Below, piece after piece: positions 1 to 12,128 of a DNA stretch of 64,000 nucleotides. The translations under genes and the position numbers were made by a program. Where the stretch lies: contig NC_092028.1 of assembly GCF_042242105.1 (NCBI RefSeq), forward strand, positions 10,339,338 through 10,403,337. The letters are read 5' to 3'. Source of the DNA: Pempheris klunzingeri (lineage: Eukaryota > Chordata > Actinopteri > Acropomatiformes > Pempheridae). Each line of letters starts with the position of its first letter. The first letter of the stretch is position 1. A model generated the notes under the pieces. That model was not told the DNA's origin. It did not search any database and was given only the letters and a program-made list of their open reading frames with translations.

Positions 1-1527
1 TACTTTGCTCTACAATTTCACTTCTATTTAAGATTAAATAACCTATTGAAATGTTTGTCAAAATAGAAATATTGAAGTAGAGTATAAGTACCTGTAATTT
101 AGACTTAGGAACAGCTCTTGAACGTGCATCCAGCTACGTCACAGGAGATGTGCAGACAAAAACTCAATTCACACATTATCACTTTCTTTTCTTTTTACAT
201 CTGTCTATTAAAGTCCCTTTGTTATATTATTGTGAGCATGCGTTTCAGTAGTATCCCAAGTTGTATTTCTCTGTTTTTCAGGTATGATGTGGAATAGGAG
301 AGTGGACATTTCTGAGAGAAGCTTTCACACTATTTGTACAGGATTGAGGCAAAAAACTTGGGAGTCAGCAAAATACTGTTGTATACTGTATAAATACAAA
401 AGAGCCTCACGATGAGACGCTCCAAAAACAACACCAGTGATTTTCGCAGCATCACTGGCAGCGCTCCAGTCCTCCAAACAATCCCTTGTTCCGTGTAAGG
501 AGAAGTCAAACTGGTTTGACACTACATTCACCGAAATGACTCGCTCATGACGAGAGACAATCTAGTTTTGTTACATTTTTTAAAACCTTTTTACCGTCTG
601 CAGAGACAGTGATCAACTCAGGCACATATACAGGAAGACACAGCAATCCCACTTTGTTATGTTGACCTCTAAACAGTCAAAAAAGTATTTCTATTATTGA
701 CCACCACACCCCCGACAAAGCCAACCACAACCAAAAAACCCTAAACTTTTGGCAGCACTCCACCTGACACAGCAACAGGCAGACAGACAAGCATACAAAC
801 ACACGCTTTCTTACAGGTTAGGTTTCTAACCTAAAAAATTTGTTTATGAAAAAAGAATCAGTTGATTAAATACAATTTAATTAATCTGTAATAAAATCTT
901 AGGAAAACACCAGCTATTTTGAAATCTTGTCCTTGTAAGATCCTCCCCATACAATAACATTGATCTGTTGTCTAGTCTCCACAGGCTACTCCCTGTAAAA
1001 GTACACCCTACCTATCTGAGTCTATAATTATCATTCAAGTATCTATTAGTCAACATATTTATGCAATAAGTGGGTCAGTGTCAGTGCCAGAGAAGTATGT
1101 GATCCATTCAAGTAGGTCAATAAATTAATTAATTAATAAATGGATCATGTATTGCCCTGATTTAAAAAAGAATAATAATAATCTACATTGCGTCTCACTC
1201 ACTGACATTATAAAACTGCAGCAATACAAAGTGTTCAATATCAAGTAAATAGAAGACATTTATGACATAAATATCTGTATTAATAAATTGTGTAAAATAC
1301 ATAAATGAACCAAATATTTGTGGAATAATTGAAAGAAAATAGTAAAACTCAACTCATTAGTATGAAATGTTATTTCATCATACAGTTTTTCAAATGAGGA
1401 AGTAAAAAAACTGCAATCATAACAGATAAAGTAAGACTGGTGCAACACGACTCTCAATACTCAAATCAGACACAAATCCTTTACATGTTCTGTGAGTGCT
1501 TTATTGTTCATAGATCTCAGAAGATTT
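1..1527. other. AT-rich noncoding stretch
   Basis: I see no exon with supporting splice sites or recognisable protein motif here. Short open frames are low-complexity. A TTTATT at 1500-1505 (AATAAA on the minus strand) could be a distant polyadenylation signal for the phafin gene that ends at 2305, but nothing else supports that. Confidence 0.6.
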
Positions 1528-1760
1528 CAGAATCAGAATCAGAATCAGAATTACTTTAATAATCCCCAGGGGGACACAGCTCCAAAAGAATAAGAATAAA
1601 CTTCAAACACAAAAGTAATAATAATGATAATAATAATAATGATACAAATAATACCACTACTACTAATAATAATATATAACAACATGTACATTCAGAGTGA
1701 GGAGCTGTATTATATAATTATAATAATAATAACAATAATAATAATCAGGTGAGTCCAGAG
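1528..1760 (-). repeat. Dispersed teleost retroposon-like repeat with TCTGAT tail
   Basis: A tandem CAGAAT run (1533-1553) leads into a unit containing ATCCCCAGGGGGA and then TAA-rich triplets. The same arrangement occurs in opposite orientation at about 40022-40095: TTTGAAGTTTATTCTTATTC, then CCCCCTGGGGATTATTAAAG, then repeated TCTGAT. Two copies with matching ends and a short repeated tail point to a dispersed SINE or LINE 3' end. I cannot assign the family with certainty. Confidence 0.6.
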
Positions 1761-2304
1761 TCCAGGGTCCTCTCCTCTCTGGTGAAACAGTTCACGTACT
1801 GGGTGAAGTTGGGCAGTGCCTTTGCCACGGTGACATGGTTGAAGACAGAGATAGCAGTGAGTGCACTCTGGTGTAGAGTCTGTACTTGAGCTATGGCGGA
1901 GTGGATGTGGATATGTAGGAGAAGATATAAGGTGCAAATGCTTTTTCACATGTAAACAGCAAAAGACATATATACATTTAATTAAAATCACTTCATGGCT
2001 TAATTAGGTGTTATTATATAATTACACTTGCAAAGGTGCTGTGTGATGACGTTTCCTTGAACCCAATACTATATAAAAAGTTCCATCAGTAAATAGGTAC
2101 AAATACAAGACATCTTCTTTTTAAGATTTTCTCTAGTGACTTCTAACATGCTGCTATTGCATTTAACTGGATCAGCTTTGTTCGAATCAAATTCAAAAGT
2201 CCAATGCACTTTGTTATTATACAACTCATTGTTTAATATGATGATTCACGATGAGAACACCAGCTGCGGCTGAGAGACTGCAGCAGTCTTGATGTGGTTA
2301 TGTC

Positions 2305-3341
2305 TTACTGGGGTTGCAGATGCAATGGCTTTGGATAAACGTAGGTGCCCATGTGTCCCCAGGTCCCCATGCGGGCGTCCAGCCAGCTGCTTTGAGCATA
2401 GCCCTGCATCATCTCCCCTTGCTCCTCTTCATCACTGGATGCCGCTGCATTGTCGTCCTCTGTGCTATCTCCCCTCACGCGAGACGGCTCATCTTTCTTA
2501 CCCCCAGCGTGGCACAAATTGCAGACTCTCAGCTTCTTACTGAGGTGAATGTGGCTTATCACCGCTCGTTGTTTGGAGCATGAGTTACAGACCAAAAAGC
2601 CACACTTTCGGCAGTGGTGTCGACGTTTGGTTGGGGTGAACTTGTTGAAGCAGCGCATGCATTTGAAGGCAGCCTGGTCAGGGATCCATGAAACAGCGAA
2701 GATGGAACCAGGTTGATGGCTGCCACCCTGCAGCAGGCTTGAACGGCATTCTTCAATGTGTTCAATCCAGGCCTGCTTCTCCTCATAGGACGGGGCGGAC
2801 ACAAAGAAGGACTTACGTGGTGTACGGATCAGCCATTGGTTCGCCATTACACCGTCCTCCGTGTCCTCCAGCTGGATGTCCTCTGAAAAGACAGAGAAGA
2901 CAGCACATTGATTCATACCATGAACTATTCTTCATGATTCAGAATGTCCCATTTCTGACAACAAGACTATAGCCGTAAATTAAAGTTGAAGGCAGCTGTA
3001 TTGTATTTTGCTGAGGTTTTGAGGTATCTCCCTGTGAAACTACTGCAGCTGCATCAATGCAATGGGGGTGAATAGAAGGAGCAGATCAGATGCTTACCTA
3101 GAGGGATAATCTTTTGATTTTTGTGCCAGCGTCTATTCAGAATGATGCTGCCGTACACCAGGATATCATTGAAAAGGAAGACAACCTTGGGCTGGGGCTT
3201 CCGACGACCCTGCTTTATCAGACGGCCCTGTCCCATCAGAACCCGACCTGGCTTGGATAGGGGTCTCCCCGATTTGCCAAACGAATTTTCCACTGCCTGG
3301 ATACGCTCCCGGTTCTCCTCATCAAATACTAGCTGTTCCAT
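2305..3341 (-). CDS. plekhf1: Phafin-type PH and FYVE domain protein (plekhf-like), two coding exons
   Basis: Coding exons are 3341-3098 and 2882-2305 (minus), giving 273 residues. The donor reads CTAG|GTAAGC and the acceptor TTTTCAG|AG, joining in frame as ...IIPLEDIQLE. Residues ~35-135 form a PH domain, with [12 protein letters not shown] and SFFVSAPS motifs close to PLEKHF1/2. Residues ~150-215 form a FYVE zinc finger with the diagnostic [13 protein letters not shown] and RVC signatures and CxxC pairs, so PI3P binding is expected. Phafins act on early endosomes and lysosomes in endocytic trafficking and autophagy. The C-terminus has an acidic stretch (SSDEEEQ), as in PLEKHF1/2, then a fish-specific tail. 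Human PLEKHF1 is 279 residues and PLEKHF2 249. Family assignment is firm; the paralogue is not, and this could be a third fish copy. A TATA-like TAAATA near 3400 may mark the promoter. Confidence 0.88.
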
Positions 3342-3419
3342 CTTGGCTGCCTACTATCTGCAGACTAGACTCACAAATGAACAACACGCTGCAGGAGGCT
3401 GTATTTAGTCCTATTTCCT

Positions 3420-3857
3420 GATGACGCAGTGGGACTTTCTGAGTTACGATTGAAGGCAAGTTAAACAAGAAACAAGAGAGGGGGGGGAGGGGGGGAAGTT
3501 TGGAGCAACATGTGTGAATTCAGAGCAAATAGTAACAAACAAAGTTACAACTAACAAAGTACAAATTTGAGATACTTGTGTTGTACCTCAACATTTACAA
3601 CATTTTATACATTTGTTACTCTTCTGTATTTAGTTGCAAGTTCATTTTTAGATAAGGATTCTACATACATATCAGCTTATAAAATACAATACATTGGTTT
3701 AGATTAAACACCCACCAGTGTACAAAGCAGTTAGAATTAGCTACACCTCCTTCAATTGACTTTCATGTCAATGCATCAATAATAATGATCCGATAAGTTC
3801 ATGTTATAACAATGAAAGGAGCTGCAGACCATAATGAGCACTTCCTCTTTTGATACT
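3420..3857. other. Noncoding spacer upstream of the phafin gene
   Basis: This contains a G-rich run (3480-3496) and AT-rich sequence. I see no gene. Confidence 0.5.
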
Positions 3858-4090
3858 TTAAAGCTGCAGTAGGCAATGTTATTTCATTAGATTTTTGGAA
3901 ATCACGTAATGAGACCAGGTCCAGTTTTTTAAGACACTAAATACAAAGAGGCAACTGTTCACAGACACACATTTTTTAAAGGAACCCTTCAATTAAACAT
4001 TGTTAGTAAGGTGCAATGGTCAGTGTTAGTTATTTCAACAAGTATGAGCATTTCAAGTATGATGAAATTACATTGCCTAATGCAAAGTTT
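3858..4090. repeat. Short MITE-like inverted-repeat element
   Basis: The left end reads AAGCTGCAGTAGGCAATGTT followed by ATTTCATTAG. The right end is ATGAAATTACATTGCCTAAT followed by GCAAAGT, which is an imperfect inverted copy of the left. About 233 bp with terminal inverted repeats and no coding capacity suggests a nonautonomous DNA transposon. The exact ends and target duplication are uncertain. Confidence 0.55.
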
Positions 4091-4929
4091 ATTGTGTTGG
4101 TAATAATTCTGTATCTTCACATAAGTAGAATTTTGAATGCAGCACTTGTGCTTTTAATGAAGTTCTTCTATTATTGTTGTCAAGTGTCAAGTTTATGTGA
4201 TTGCATTGTGAATTTGTCTTGTTTTTACGGTCACAGTTTTACTCTGGCTCTGTGAGGAGGATTCTGTGAGAAAGCACAGTAAAAGTTAAGCAGCATAATA
4301 AAAAAATGAAATAAGATATGAATCTTATGCCTGTTACAATGTAAGAAAAACACACATGAGTTCATGTTTCAAAGCCTGGCATGGTATTGTCAGACCGGCT
4401 GAGCAGCTCAGTCAACAGCTGGAGAACAAAAATAAACAAACTCTGTTGCATGCTGCCAGTTCGTGTTAGTCTCTTATGTGTCGCATTTCTCACAGCCTGT
4501 GCTGCCCGTGCATGTTCATTAATAAGCCATTTTCCTTGCAGTACACAGGTACAGTGCAAATGAGACAGATACCAACACCATGTTTCCAGTCACCAAATGG
4601 AAGACATGTTGTAGTTGAGTACACATATGGATGGTAAAATGCCAGGGGAACTCCAAGGGGGAATGAAAGCGGATCTGAAGTGCAGGTATGTGTGTGCTGC
4701 CTGTGGGTTACTGGCAGCACAGTGTTGTTAGAGGAATTTCCCAAGAGTAAACTCACAGCTGATCAGTTTCCCTAACAATGTTTTTATCACAGTTTCCTCA
4801 CTAGCACTTTTTCATTTGGAAAAAATAAAGCTTGGTTATTCAGTGGATTATTCAGTATGGTAAAACATTATCAAGGCTATATGAAATATGAAATAACACA
4901 GTTTTTGAAAGCAATCGCTAGAATCAATG

Positions 4930-5085
4930 TCAAGGAAATGAAGGAATGGTTTGATGTTTTTGGAAAATACACTTATTCACTTTTTGCCAGGTGTTAAACG
5001 AGAAGATCAATACCGCTTGTCTGTATGGTAAACATGACGCTATCGCCAGCTTAGCTTAGCATAAAGACTTGAAACAGGAGGCAAC
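4930..5085 (+). repeat. Common teleost dispersed repeat (AGCTTAGCTTAGCATAAAGA type)
   Basis: The unit includes TTTTTGGAAAATACACTTAT, GAGAAGATCAATACC and AGCTTAGCTTAGCATAAAGA. A reverse-orientation relative lies at about 26150-26290 (TTGTGCTAAGCTACGCTAAC, GATCTTCTCATCTAACTC). A further diverged copy is around 16070-16265. Repetition at three places in one window supports an interspersed element. Confidence 0.55.
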
Positions 5086-5089
5086 AGGT

Positions 5090-6230
5090 AACCACTTGTT
5101 TACATACACACACAATGCTATGATTTATTTTTCTTTCTGTCTCAATGGTTTGCTTTGTATTGTCCTTTTTGCACGAGTGAAGTGCCACAAAAACAACACA
5201 GATACGGATATGGGAATACAGAAATCTGTGATGGAGTACATGATAGACTTGTCTGACAGCATGTTCCCGTGCTGTAAACATCAGTGCCAAGACAGCATGG
5301 CACACAGCCCTGCTGCAACATAGCAGTCAAAAATACACTTGGCAAGAAACAATGTCAGGCAATAAAATGCCATTTTACGCCCCCTCTCCACAATAAATGT
5401 CCAAGTGCAATGTTTAGTGGAAATTAATAAGCTAGACTTAGCAACAACTTTCAGTATCTGGCTCATATGTTGAGCTATGGACTTTGACATGTGAGAAGTG
5501 CTACTAGAGAAGAGGTATCTGTCAACAGTAATAACATCAGTGGTGTGATAAGAGACAGTGGGCTTTTATGTGTGTAGGTTAGAGAAATATGACTCTTAAA
5601 AGTAGAACTGGCATTCTTCTCCTCAGACTGGCAGATGAAAACGGATTATGTCAGTTGTGCAATTTGGGTGAAGTGAGTCACAACATTTGACTCACCCCTT
5701 CATCAGCGGCCAGGTGGCAATAATGGTTCGAAAAAGCCCTTGACATACATTTTCAAACATCCTATATTATAATTGCATCATTCCGTAATAAAGACGTTAT
5801 CTTTGCCACCTGTGTTATTAACCGTATTTCCTTTCCTATACACGTCGTGGCATCACGTTGTGGTTCAATTAATCAAATCAAACCAACCAAAATAAGACAT
5901 ATCCAGTCCGATTCATGCATCCAAACTACTTCCCAATGATCCAGATTGCCACCTCACCTATGGCATGTGAACACTTGCACTCAGTGCAGGTTATATTATT
6001 GCAATTAGCACATGAATAAAGAGGAGTAGTCAGGATGTGATGGATTTTGGACTGACTTTTGACATTTTTTGCCTCTCTTATATGCAAATGATCAGATGTG
6101 AGCCCAGAGCGACATCTAGTGGCCACAACTTGTCAAAGCCGTTCCCTTCGTAAGTGAATGGTTGGGTTAATATGTCCAGAGTCACAGGTGAGTGCTTGTA
6201 AAAGAGCACACAGAAAGGGTTTTAGTTATC
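5090..6230. other. Noncoding spacer between the phafin gene and bglap
   Basis: No exon-like segment was found. Short frames on both strands overlap the dispersed repeat and are not supported. Confidence 0.5.
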
Positions 6231-6236
6231 TTTATT
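6231..6236 (-). terminator. bglap: Candidate polyadenylation signal of bglap
   Basis: TTTATT on the plus strand is AATAAA on the minus strand, about 345 nt after the osteocalcin stop codon. It is the first canonical signal that I see downstream. Confidence 0.5.
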
Positions 6237-6579
6237 TAATTCTATTACACTACTCTACAGGCTAGGATAACACGTAGAATTATAGAGACAATTCAGTGGA
6301 TCTGTGCAGGATGGACAAATAAATGTACAAGCAGATATTCTTGCTCTTTCTCCCCTGTCACACATCTGTTTGCATCTTATCCCCACATTTCTCACTTTTA
6401 ATTTGTGGAACAGCTTGCACACACTGGCACGGTTTCTGAAGCTTTTTTTTTTTTTGGATTGACGGCAAAGAAAAAAAAAGCAGAACTCAAAGGTGACAAT
6501 GCAAATTAAAAAAGAAAAAAAAGAAGAAGAAAAGAAACGAAACAGTTTTGATGAGCAATCAGTTGTCCTGGTTTGGCTT

Positions 6580-6834
6580 CTAATAGGGGATTGGTCCATA
6601 GTAGGCGGTGTAGGCAGCAATGATTCCCTCCGTGTCCATCATGTGCTCACAAGCCAGGTTAGCCTCACACACTTCTCTCAGGCTGAGCGGAGAGAGAGGG
6701 GCAACACATGCAGACGGTGTTATTCATGACATGGTTCTGCTTCAGGCCACCCACCAACACCAGGTTAGATATAAACCAATACTGTACATGCTATTGGATT
6801 TGATATGTGGGTGTTGTTGCCCACTGCTTCTTAT

Positions 6835-6867
<33 letters not shown>

Positions 6868-7670
6868 TGTTACCTTTCCAGCTGTGTCAGGGATAACTGT
6901 CCAGCAGCTCTCTTCTGTCTCACCACTGTGGAGGCCTGCTCCCTCTCCACAAACATACCTGCACGAGATGCACGATAAACTCAACTTTGTCTCATTGTGT
7001 AAGACGTTTATCGATCAAACCAAATCAAATGCACACGGAAGATTCTACTTAGAAAGAGCAACCAAGCAGAAATCAATTGTTTTGTGCTAAACCACAAGTA
7101 AAATATGGACTAATGTAGAATTCATGCAGTGTGTGGAAGAGTCTTTATTATCTTTATTCTAAATGTATTCAGACTAGTATTTCAAAGAATACTAATAACT
7201 AATAATCAGTTCTTATTTCATGTATGCAGGACTTAAAAGTTTCTGAAAAAAGATTTTCCTGCCTTTAACTGTAGAAAGTCAAAAAGTATGATCTTACCCT
7301 CAGCAGGGGTGTCACTGGCAGGCTGGGAGCCATGGGGGGCATCTGTCAAACATGGGGGGGAAATTGTATTAATTTATTTAAATTTTTTAAAAATTTCAAT
7401 CAAAATTCAATTTTCCAGGAAGTGTCACTCTTTCAAGTGATTCCTTTACATGCAACCCCCTGTCTGTACTAACGTTAGTGAAGAAAAGTAGTAGAAACAG
7501 CCTTTAAACTTGCAGAGAAGCATATGCATGAAATAGTATGATAATGTACTGCAGTTTTATTTCTTAGTTTTAGTGAGAGCTTTTCTAACATATGCTGTTG
7601 TGTAGCTTTTACCTGAAGTCAGACAGATGACAGCCAGGGAGCAGAGAACCAGGATGGCCAAAGTCTTCAT
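6580..7670 (-). CDS. bglap: Osteocalcin (bone Gla protein), four exons
   Basis: Exons (minus): 7670-7613, 7342-7298, 6958-6874, 6682-6580. All have GT-AG borders, phases match, and the product is 96 residues. Residues 1-19 are a signal peptide ([19 protein letters not shown]). A short propeptide follows, with the gamma-carboxylase recognition pattern F-x5-A (FVEREQA), ending at the furin-like site RQKR. The mature 45-residue peptide starts [12 protein letters not shown] and keeps the three Glu that become Gla (mature 11, 15, 18), the disulfide pair C17/C23, and the C-terminus [12 protein letters not shown] typical of fish osteocalcin. The protein is secreted by osteoblasts, is vitamin-K-dependently carboxylated, and binds calcium and hydroxyapatite. 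It lies 2.4 kb downstream of mgp on the same strand. A 30-bp CA repeat begins a few bases after the exon 3 donor. Confidence 0.97.
6837..6866. repeat. (GT)15 microsatellite in bglap intron 3
   Basis: Uninterrupted GT dinucleotides, CA on the transcribed strand, begin about 6 nt beyond the 5' splice site of osteocalcin exon 3 (donor at 6873-6872). Confidence 0.95.
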
Positions 7671-7803
7671 CTTTCAGCTTCTTTCTTCACCGTCTGCAGA
7701 ATCAGGCAGCAAGTGGGAGTAGTTCAACAGCTCTGTCACTCTTCTCTCTCTTTCCGTCTGTCTTTCTTTCTTTTACACACATATATACATCGATACACAC
7801 TCG

Positions 7804-7846
7804 CTTTATAGATGCGGCCCTCATCATGACATGGGTGTGTGATTGG
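7804..7846 (-). promoter_or_regulatory. bglap: bglap core promoter: TATA box and CCAAT box
   Basis: CTTTATA at 7804-7810 is TATAAAG on the minus strand, about 135 nt upstream of the ATG, so the 5' untranslated region would be roughly 100 nt. ATTGG at 7842-7846 is a CCAAT motif about 35 nt further upstream. Mammalian osteocalcin promoters also carry a TATA box and a CCAAT-containing osteocalcin box. I see no clear RUNX site (ACCACA) in the first 150 nt upstream. Confidence 0.6.
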
Positions 7847-7969
7847 TTAGGGAATCATGTGTCACACACCCACAAAGATGCAGAAATACACACCTCCACA
7901 GAAATTACGTATACAAAAAAACCCCCATTTTATGTTTGATTCTATGGCACACACTCCCACAAGTGAACA

Positions 7970-10100
7970 GACGAAGAAAGACAGTGAAGTTTGAAATTTG
8001 CTTTAAAGCATCAGTAATGAGAAAGCAAATGTGGGTGATGCACAGCCACAAATATCAGCCACATTTGGTGTCTTAAAAAAAATATTAAAAATATTCACAC
8101 CTTGTTTGAGTCATTTTAGCTGCTGCTGAGAAACCAGATTGTCTTTGTGAACCATTGCTTCTTCTACATCTTGAAAATGGAAAGCTGTTTATTTTTTATG
8201 TAAAGATGGAAGAAAAGTGATTTTTAAAAAAATTAACAAAATTATGATGATTTAGCCGCAGATTAAAGCCACCAAAGCATTTGCTGTCAGATTTTGGAAC
8301 AATTATAAAATGTTTAGTGAAATTTAGGGAGTGTAATGTCAGCTGGCAGCCTGGAGAGGTCAGAGTTTTACAGTGCACCCACACACTTTTACATGTAGGT
8401 CACCAAGTGCATGCGGCGGAGAGGAGAACTGGAAATGGAAAAATTGGAGAAACCACCATCCCCACATTATGTGACATGATTTTAATCCGAGGGCCCTCTC
8501 TTTTATTACAAACCACAGTGATTTCCTACGTAAAGAAAGCAACATTTAGAAACAAAACCCAGTGTATTTGAAGATTTGTAGGAGGGTAATTTAGAATGTG
8601 GATGGGATATTTTTACCAAACAAGTGGGTGGTTTTCCAGCAAAGTGGCAGACAGCTCCACACAGAAGAGTGAAACATGTCACTTACTTTTGATTTAAACA
8701 CAACTCACTGATAGACGGGTGTTTTTGGGATCGTTTAGAACATCTAATCCTTTTGTTTTTTTATTGGTTTATTATGAAAGAAGAAGATTGAAAGAATGTT
8801 GATGCTGAATCACAGCATCTGATGCACCATAGCCTCTATAGACATCATATTATTATATTTCTAAAACCAGTCGTTTGAGCGTCCTTAATTTATGATATGA
8901 AAAATGTCTTTCCAGATCTTTTGCTCTCCTACTCTTCTTGTTGCTTTTTTTTGACTGGGTATTTAGATTTTGGATAGGTCCTGACAGTATTATGTGGGGT
9001 GTAATTTCACTGTCTGGGTCAATGGTGGTGCCTTGTCTCGTTTCGGGGACAGACTTCAAGGATTCAACCTCAGGACAACTTTAATTGTGCTCATTTGTGG
9101 CCTTGTGGCAACACAGAAAAACAAACATCCAACAGTACTGTGCCATGCTGACATCTACTCTGCGCTGACCTGTCTCTGGTAATAAGACTGTCTACAGCGG
9201 AGAGGCTACTGATACACAGCTGTGTGGCACATCGCTCAGATTCCTTCGCTGATTACAAGAAACCAGATCTTGTCTGCACATACTAAAATCAGCAATGATC
9301 TAATAGTGATTAGTGCTTTCACTAATATGTGTCCTTGTTTAACCCCATAACAAGCTTTTTTGGCTGAGCGTGTAGTTTAAGGGGCTTCGTAACTTTGGTT
9401 TCATTTCAATGACTGTTTGAGTCTCAAAAAAGCGGAGGTATCCAATATTTAGAAAACCAAAACCTAATCATAAATGAATAGAATAAAAAAAAATGTCCAT
9501 TAATCACCTCACGACCCTCAGATAATTAGCCGTTTCATCTTTCATTTCAACTAAATCGCAAAAATTGGACCATTACTATGAATAATGCAAACACTGGCAC
9601 TGCATGCCAAATGTTCTCACACACCCATGTGGCAAGCAAGTGGCGTAAACAGGATTAAGACAAAACCCACTAAAGGGAATTTTATTTTTTTCAAAGCAAT
9701 GGAAATAATCACTGACAGCAGTGCTGGTCTGGATAAATAGGAGGATAATGTAAGAAATAGTTAGTGGATAGTGAGCAATACACTTCATTCAAGCATATCA
9801 CATAAAGCTCATAAATGCTGGGAAGGTGTGATAATTGGTGGATAAAAGTAATCCTGAGATTACACAAGAGATGGGCCATGAATTTCTACATGTGCATAAT
9901 GATGGGTTACTGTAACACCTGAGCCACGCTGGATGCTTCTGAAATGTGTCTTGTCTTCCACGACTCATTTAACATCAACAGAGAAGGCCGCAAAAAAACA
10001 GCTACATAAATTACATAAAAGTTGTGATATGTAGCATGAAGGAATGCGCTTTCATCTCCACACGATACTGAGAATTCTGCATTTGCCAGAGAGAGACACT
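7970..10100. other. Noncoding interval between bglap promoter and mgp 3' end
   Basis: No exon is supported. It should hold the mgp 3' untranslated region. A possible AATAAA on the minus strand lies near 9680. The rest is AT-rich and unassigned. Confidence 0.5.
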
Positions 10101-10102
10101 GT

Positions 10103-11167
10103 TCAGTAACGACGGGTTCCAGTCAGTCTCTGGGTCTGACTTCTGGAGCCAAAGTATCTCTGGTAGGCCTGCTGAAAGCCGTGGCGGAAGGCGTAGAAGC
10201 GGCAGGGTGAGTAGTCCTCACAGGTCTCTGCACGCCTCTCCGCTGGAGACTTTATCGTCCTGGAGTGGTGGGGGACGGGAGGGGGAGACAGCAGACAGAT
10301 AGAGATAGTTAGAGGGAAGCATACTGAGCACATGGAAGAGAATTGTAATCAGAAACACATTGTGTCTTTGTGTTGTTGCATTTCTGCTTAAGTTGCTGCA
10401 TTTGAGCATTTATCCTCAGCTTCGGGCTCTGTCTGTTTGTCACAGTGAATGTTTAAAGCAAATGCAGATGTTTAGCAGTCTAATTAAGCTTTTTTTCCTT
10501 AATGGTCTACTGTATATTTGTGTGCATTTCTTGCCTGTTTCTGTAGGTAGGCGCTTTCACAGATGAACAAGATAAAAGAAGAGTTATGTGCTCTGTATGC
10601 ATGTCTGCGGTCGTGTGTTTTACCTCATGAAGTTGTAATAGTTGTGGCTGTTCCCTCTGGGTGGGCTATACACATTGCCCCTCTGTGGCGTGATGAATGA
10701 GTTGGCTTGGTTTGGAGGCACAAACAAATCTGGAACCACAAATCTTTACTAGACAAAAATCCCTGTTTGATCAGGTCAGGCATGCCAATCATGCAACTGG
10801 TCTGGTCAGGTGAAATAAAGCCAGGGGGTATGTTAGTGGAGGGTAAAATAAGGATTAAATACACGATGCTGGATGACTGAAGCTGTGTCATATTTGTTAG
10901 AACTGCATGCATGTTTTTCCATGAACGAGAGACAACATTTAATCACCTTCAACGGATTCTGTGCTTTCATGAGATTCTACGGGAAAAACATGGAATCGGG
11001 TTAATCATAAATGATGAATCACTGTGTGAATCGGATGTATTATATGTTATGAATATATAATGACTGCTGAGTGGTAGAAAAGTGAGCATGTAGGGGAGGA
11101 CTGTACCATAGCAGACGCCGAGAGAGACCGCAGCACAGAGTGCCAGCAACTGAAGAAGGCTCCTCAT
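10103..11167 (-). CDS. mgp: Matrix Gla protein, four coding exons
   Basis: Coding exons (minus): 11167-11107, 10976-10947, 10729-10624, 10259-10103. Splice sites are canonical, phases match, and the product is 117 residues. The signal peptide is [20 protein letters not shown]. Next comes the ESHESTES segment with S-x-E phosphorylation sites. ANSFITPQ corresponds to the conserved ANxF motif. The Gla core is [10 protein letters not shown] with the disulfide pair C79/C85, then YAFRHG and AYQRYFG. The basic C-terminal tail is longer than in mammals (human precursor 103 residues), as in other fish MGPs. MGP is secreted by cartilage and vascular cells and inhibits soft-tissue calcification after vitamin-K-dependent carboxylation. 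An acceptor CTCTAG| at 11195 precedes the start codon by 27 nt, so the 5' untranslated region is spliced to an upstream exon. Confidence 0.96.
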
Positions 11168-11890
11168 CCTGTGGCTTGTTTATCTGACTGTCTGCTAGAG
11201 AAGAGGAGAAAGGTGTTTCAGTGAGTCATGTCGGTACCCAAGGAAAAGTAAAAGGAGACAAATGAGAGAGAGAAGGTGGCTCAGATTTTGAAACTGCAGG
11301 TAAACAGGAAAGAACCGCAAGTAGGGATATATGGCTGAAAGTGGCGAAGTTTCTAAATCTGTTTCCTGTGGTTTCGTGCATATGAGGGCTGGAACCACTC
11401 CTATAAACTGCTGATACACTCTGCTAAGTTGCTGCAGAATTTCTCCATGGCACAACTTAAGTCATACATATTCAGAAAAACAGACTGGAGATCTTCACTG
11501 AGATAAACAAGTGTCCAAAAGTCCTTTTAGTGCACGTCAGGACCAATCAAAACAGCATTCAATAACTGGAACCTCAGTAGCCACACGGGCTCAACAATTT
11601 GGCTCTGCACATGCACACATAATGCACGTGTATTAATGCACTGACATATGTGCACACATATGCACTTAATCCACATCCATAAGTGGCCTACGGTAAGGTG
11701 TGTGACACCTGTACAAACACCAGTGCCAGATGTCTGGAACAACACACACACATACAGATTGTATTTTTGCATGCCTGCGATGCAGAAAAGCTTTCATCCC
11801 CATCTTGTGTTTGTGGGATTTGGACAGGATTCTGTTTCACTCCTTTTTCACCGTCAATAGCAGCTTTCATTACATATAAACACATATAAC

Positions 11891-11912
11891 TCTCTCTCTC
11901 TCTCTCTCTCTC
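11891..11912. repeat. (CT)11 microsatellite in the mgp 5' intron
   Basis: A perfect TC dinucleotide run lies between the proposed untranslated exon and the first coding exon of mgp. Confidence 0.9.
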
Positions 11913-12065
11913 AGACACACACACGCACACGCAGTGCTCATAACATCAGCCCCTCAGGCATATTTTGGCTTTAGTCAAATCCAGACTCACATTGGGCACA
12001 GAAAAAGTAAGCCTCAGGCCCAAACTTCAAAAACCAACTTCCAAAGACTGGCGAGGACATCTAGA

Positions 12066-12128
12066 TGTGTGTGTGTGTGTGAGTGTGTGTGTGTGTGTGT
12101 GTGTGCGTGTGAGTATGTGTGTGTGTGT
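12066..12128. repeat. Interrupted (GT)n microsatellite in the mgp 5' intron
   Basis: GT dinucleotides are broken by GAGT, GCGT and GAGTAT. On the transcribed strand this is a CA repeat. Confidence 0.9.

Noticed and set aside
2314-2972. Plus-strand frames over the phafin gene
   Set aside because: They are antisense to the conserved FYVE and PH coding exons and have no similarity of their own.
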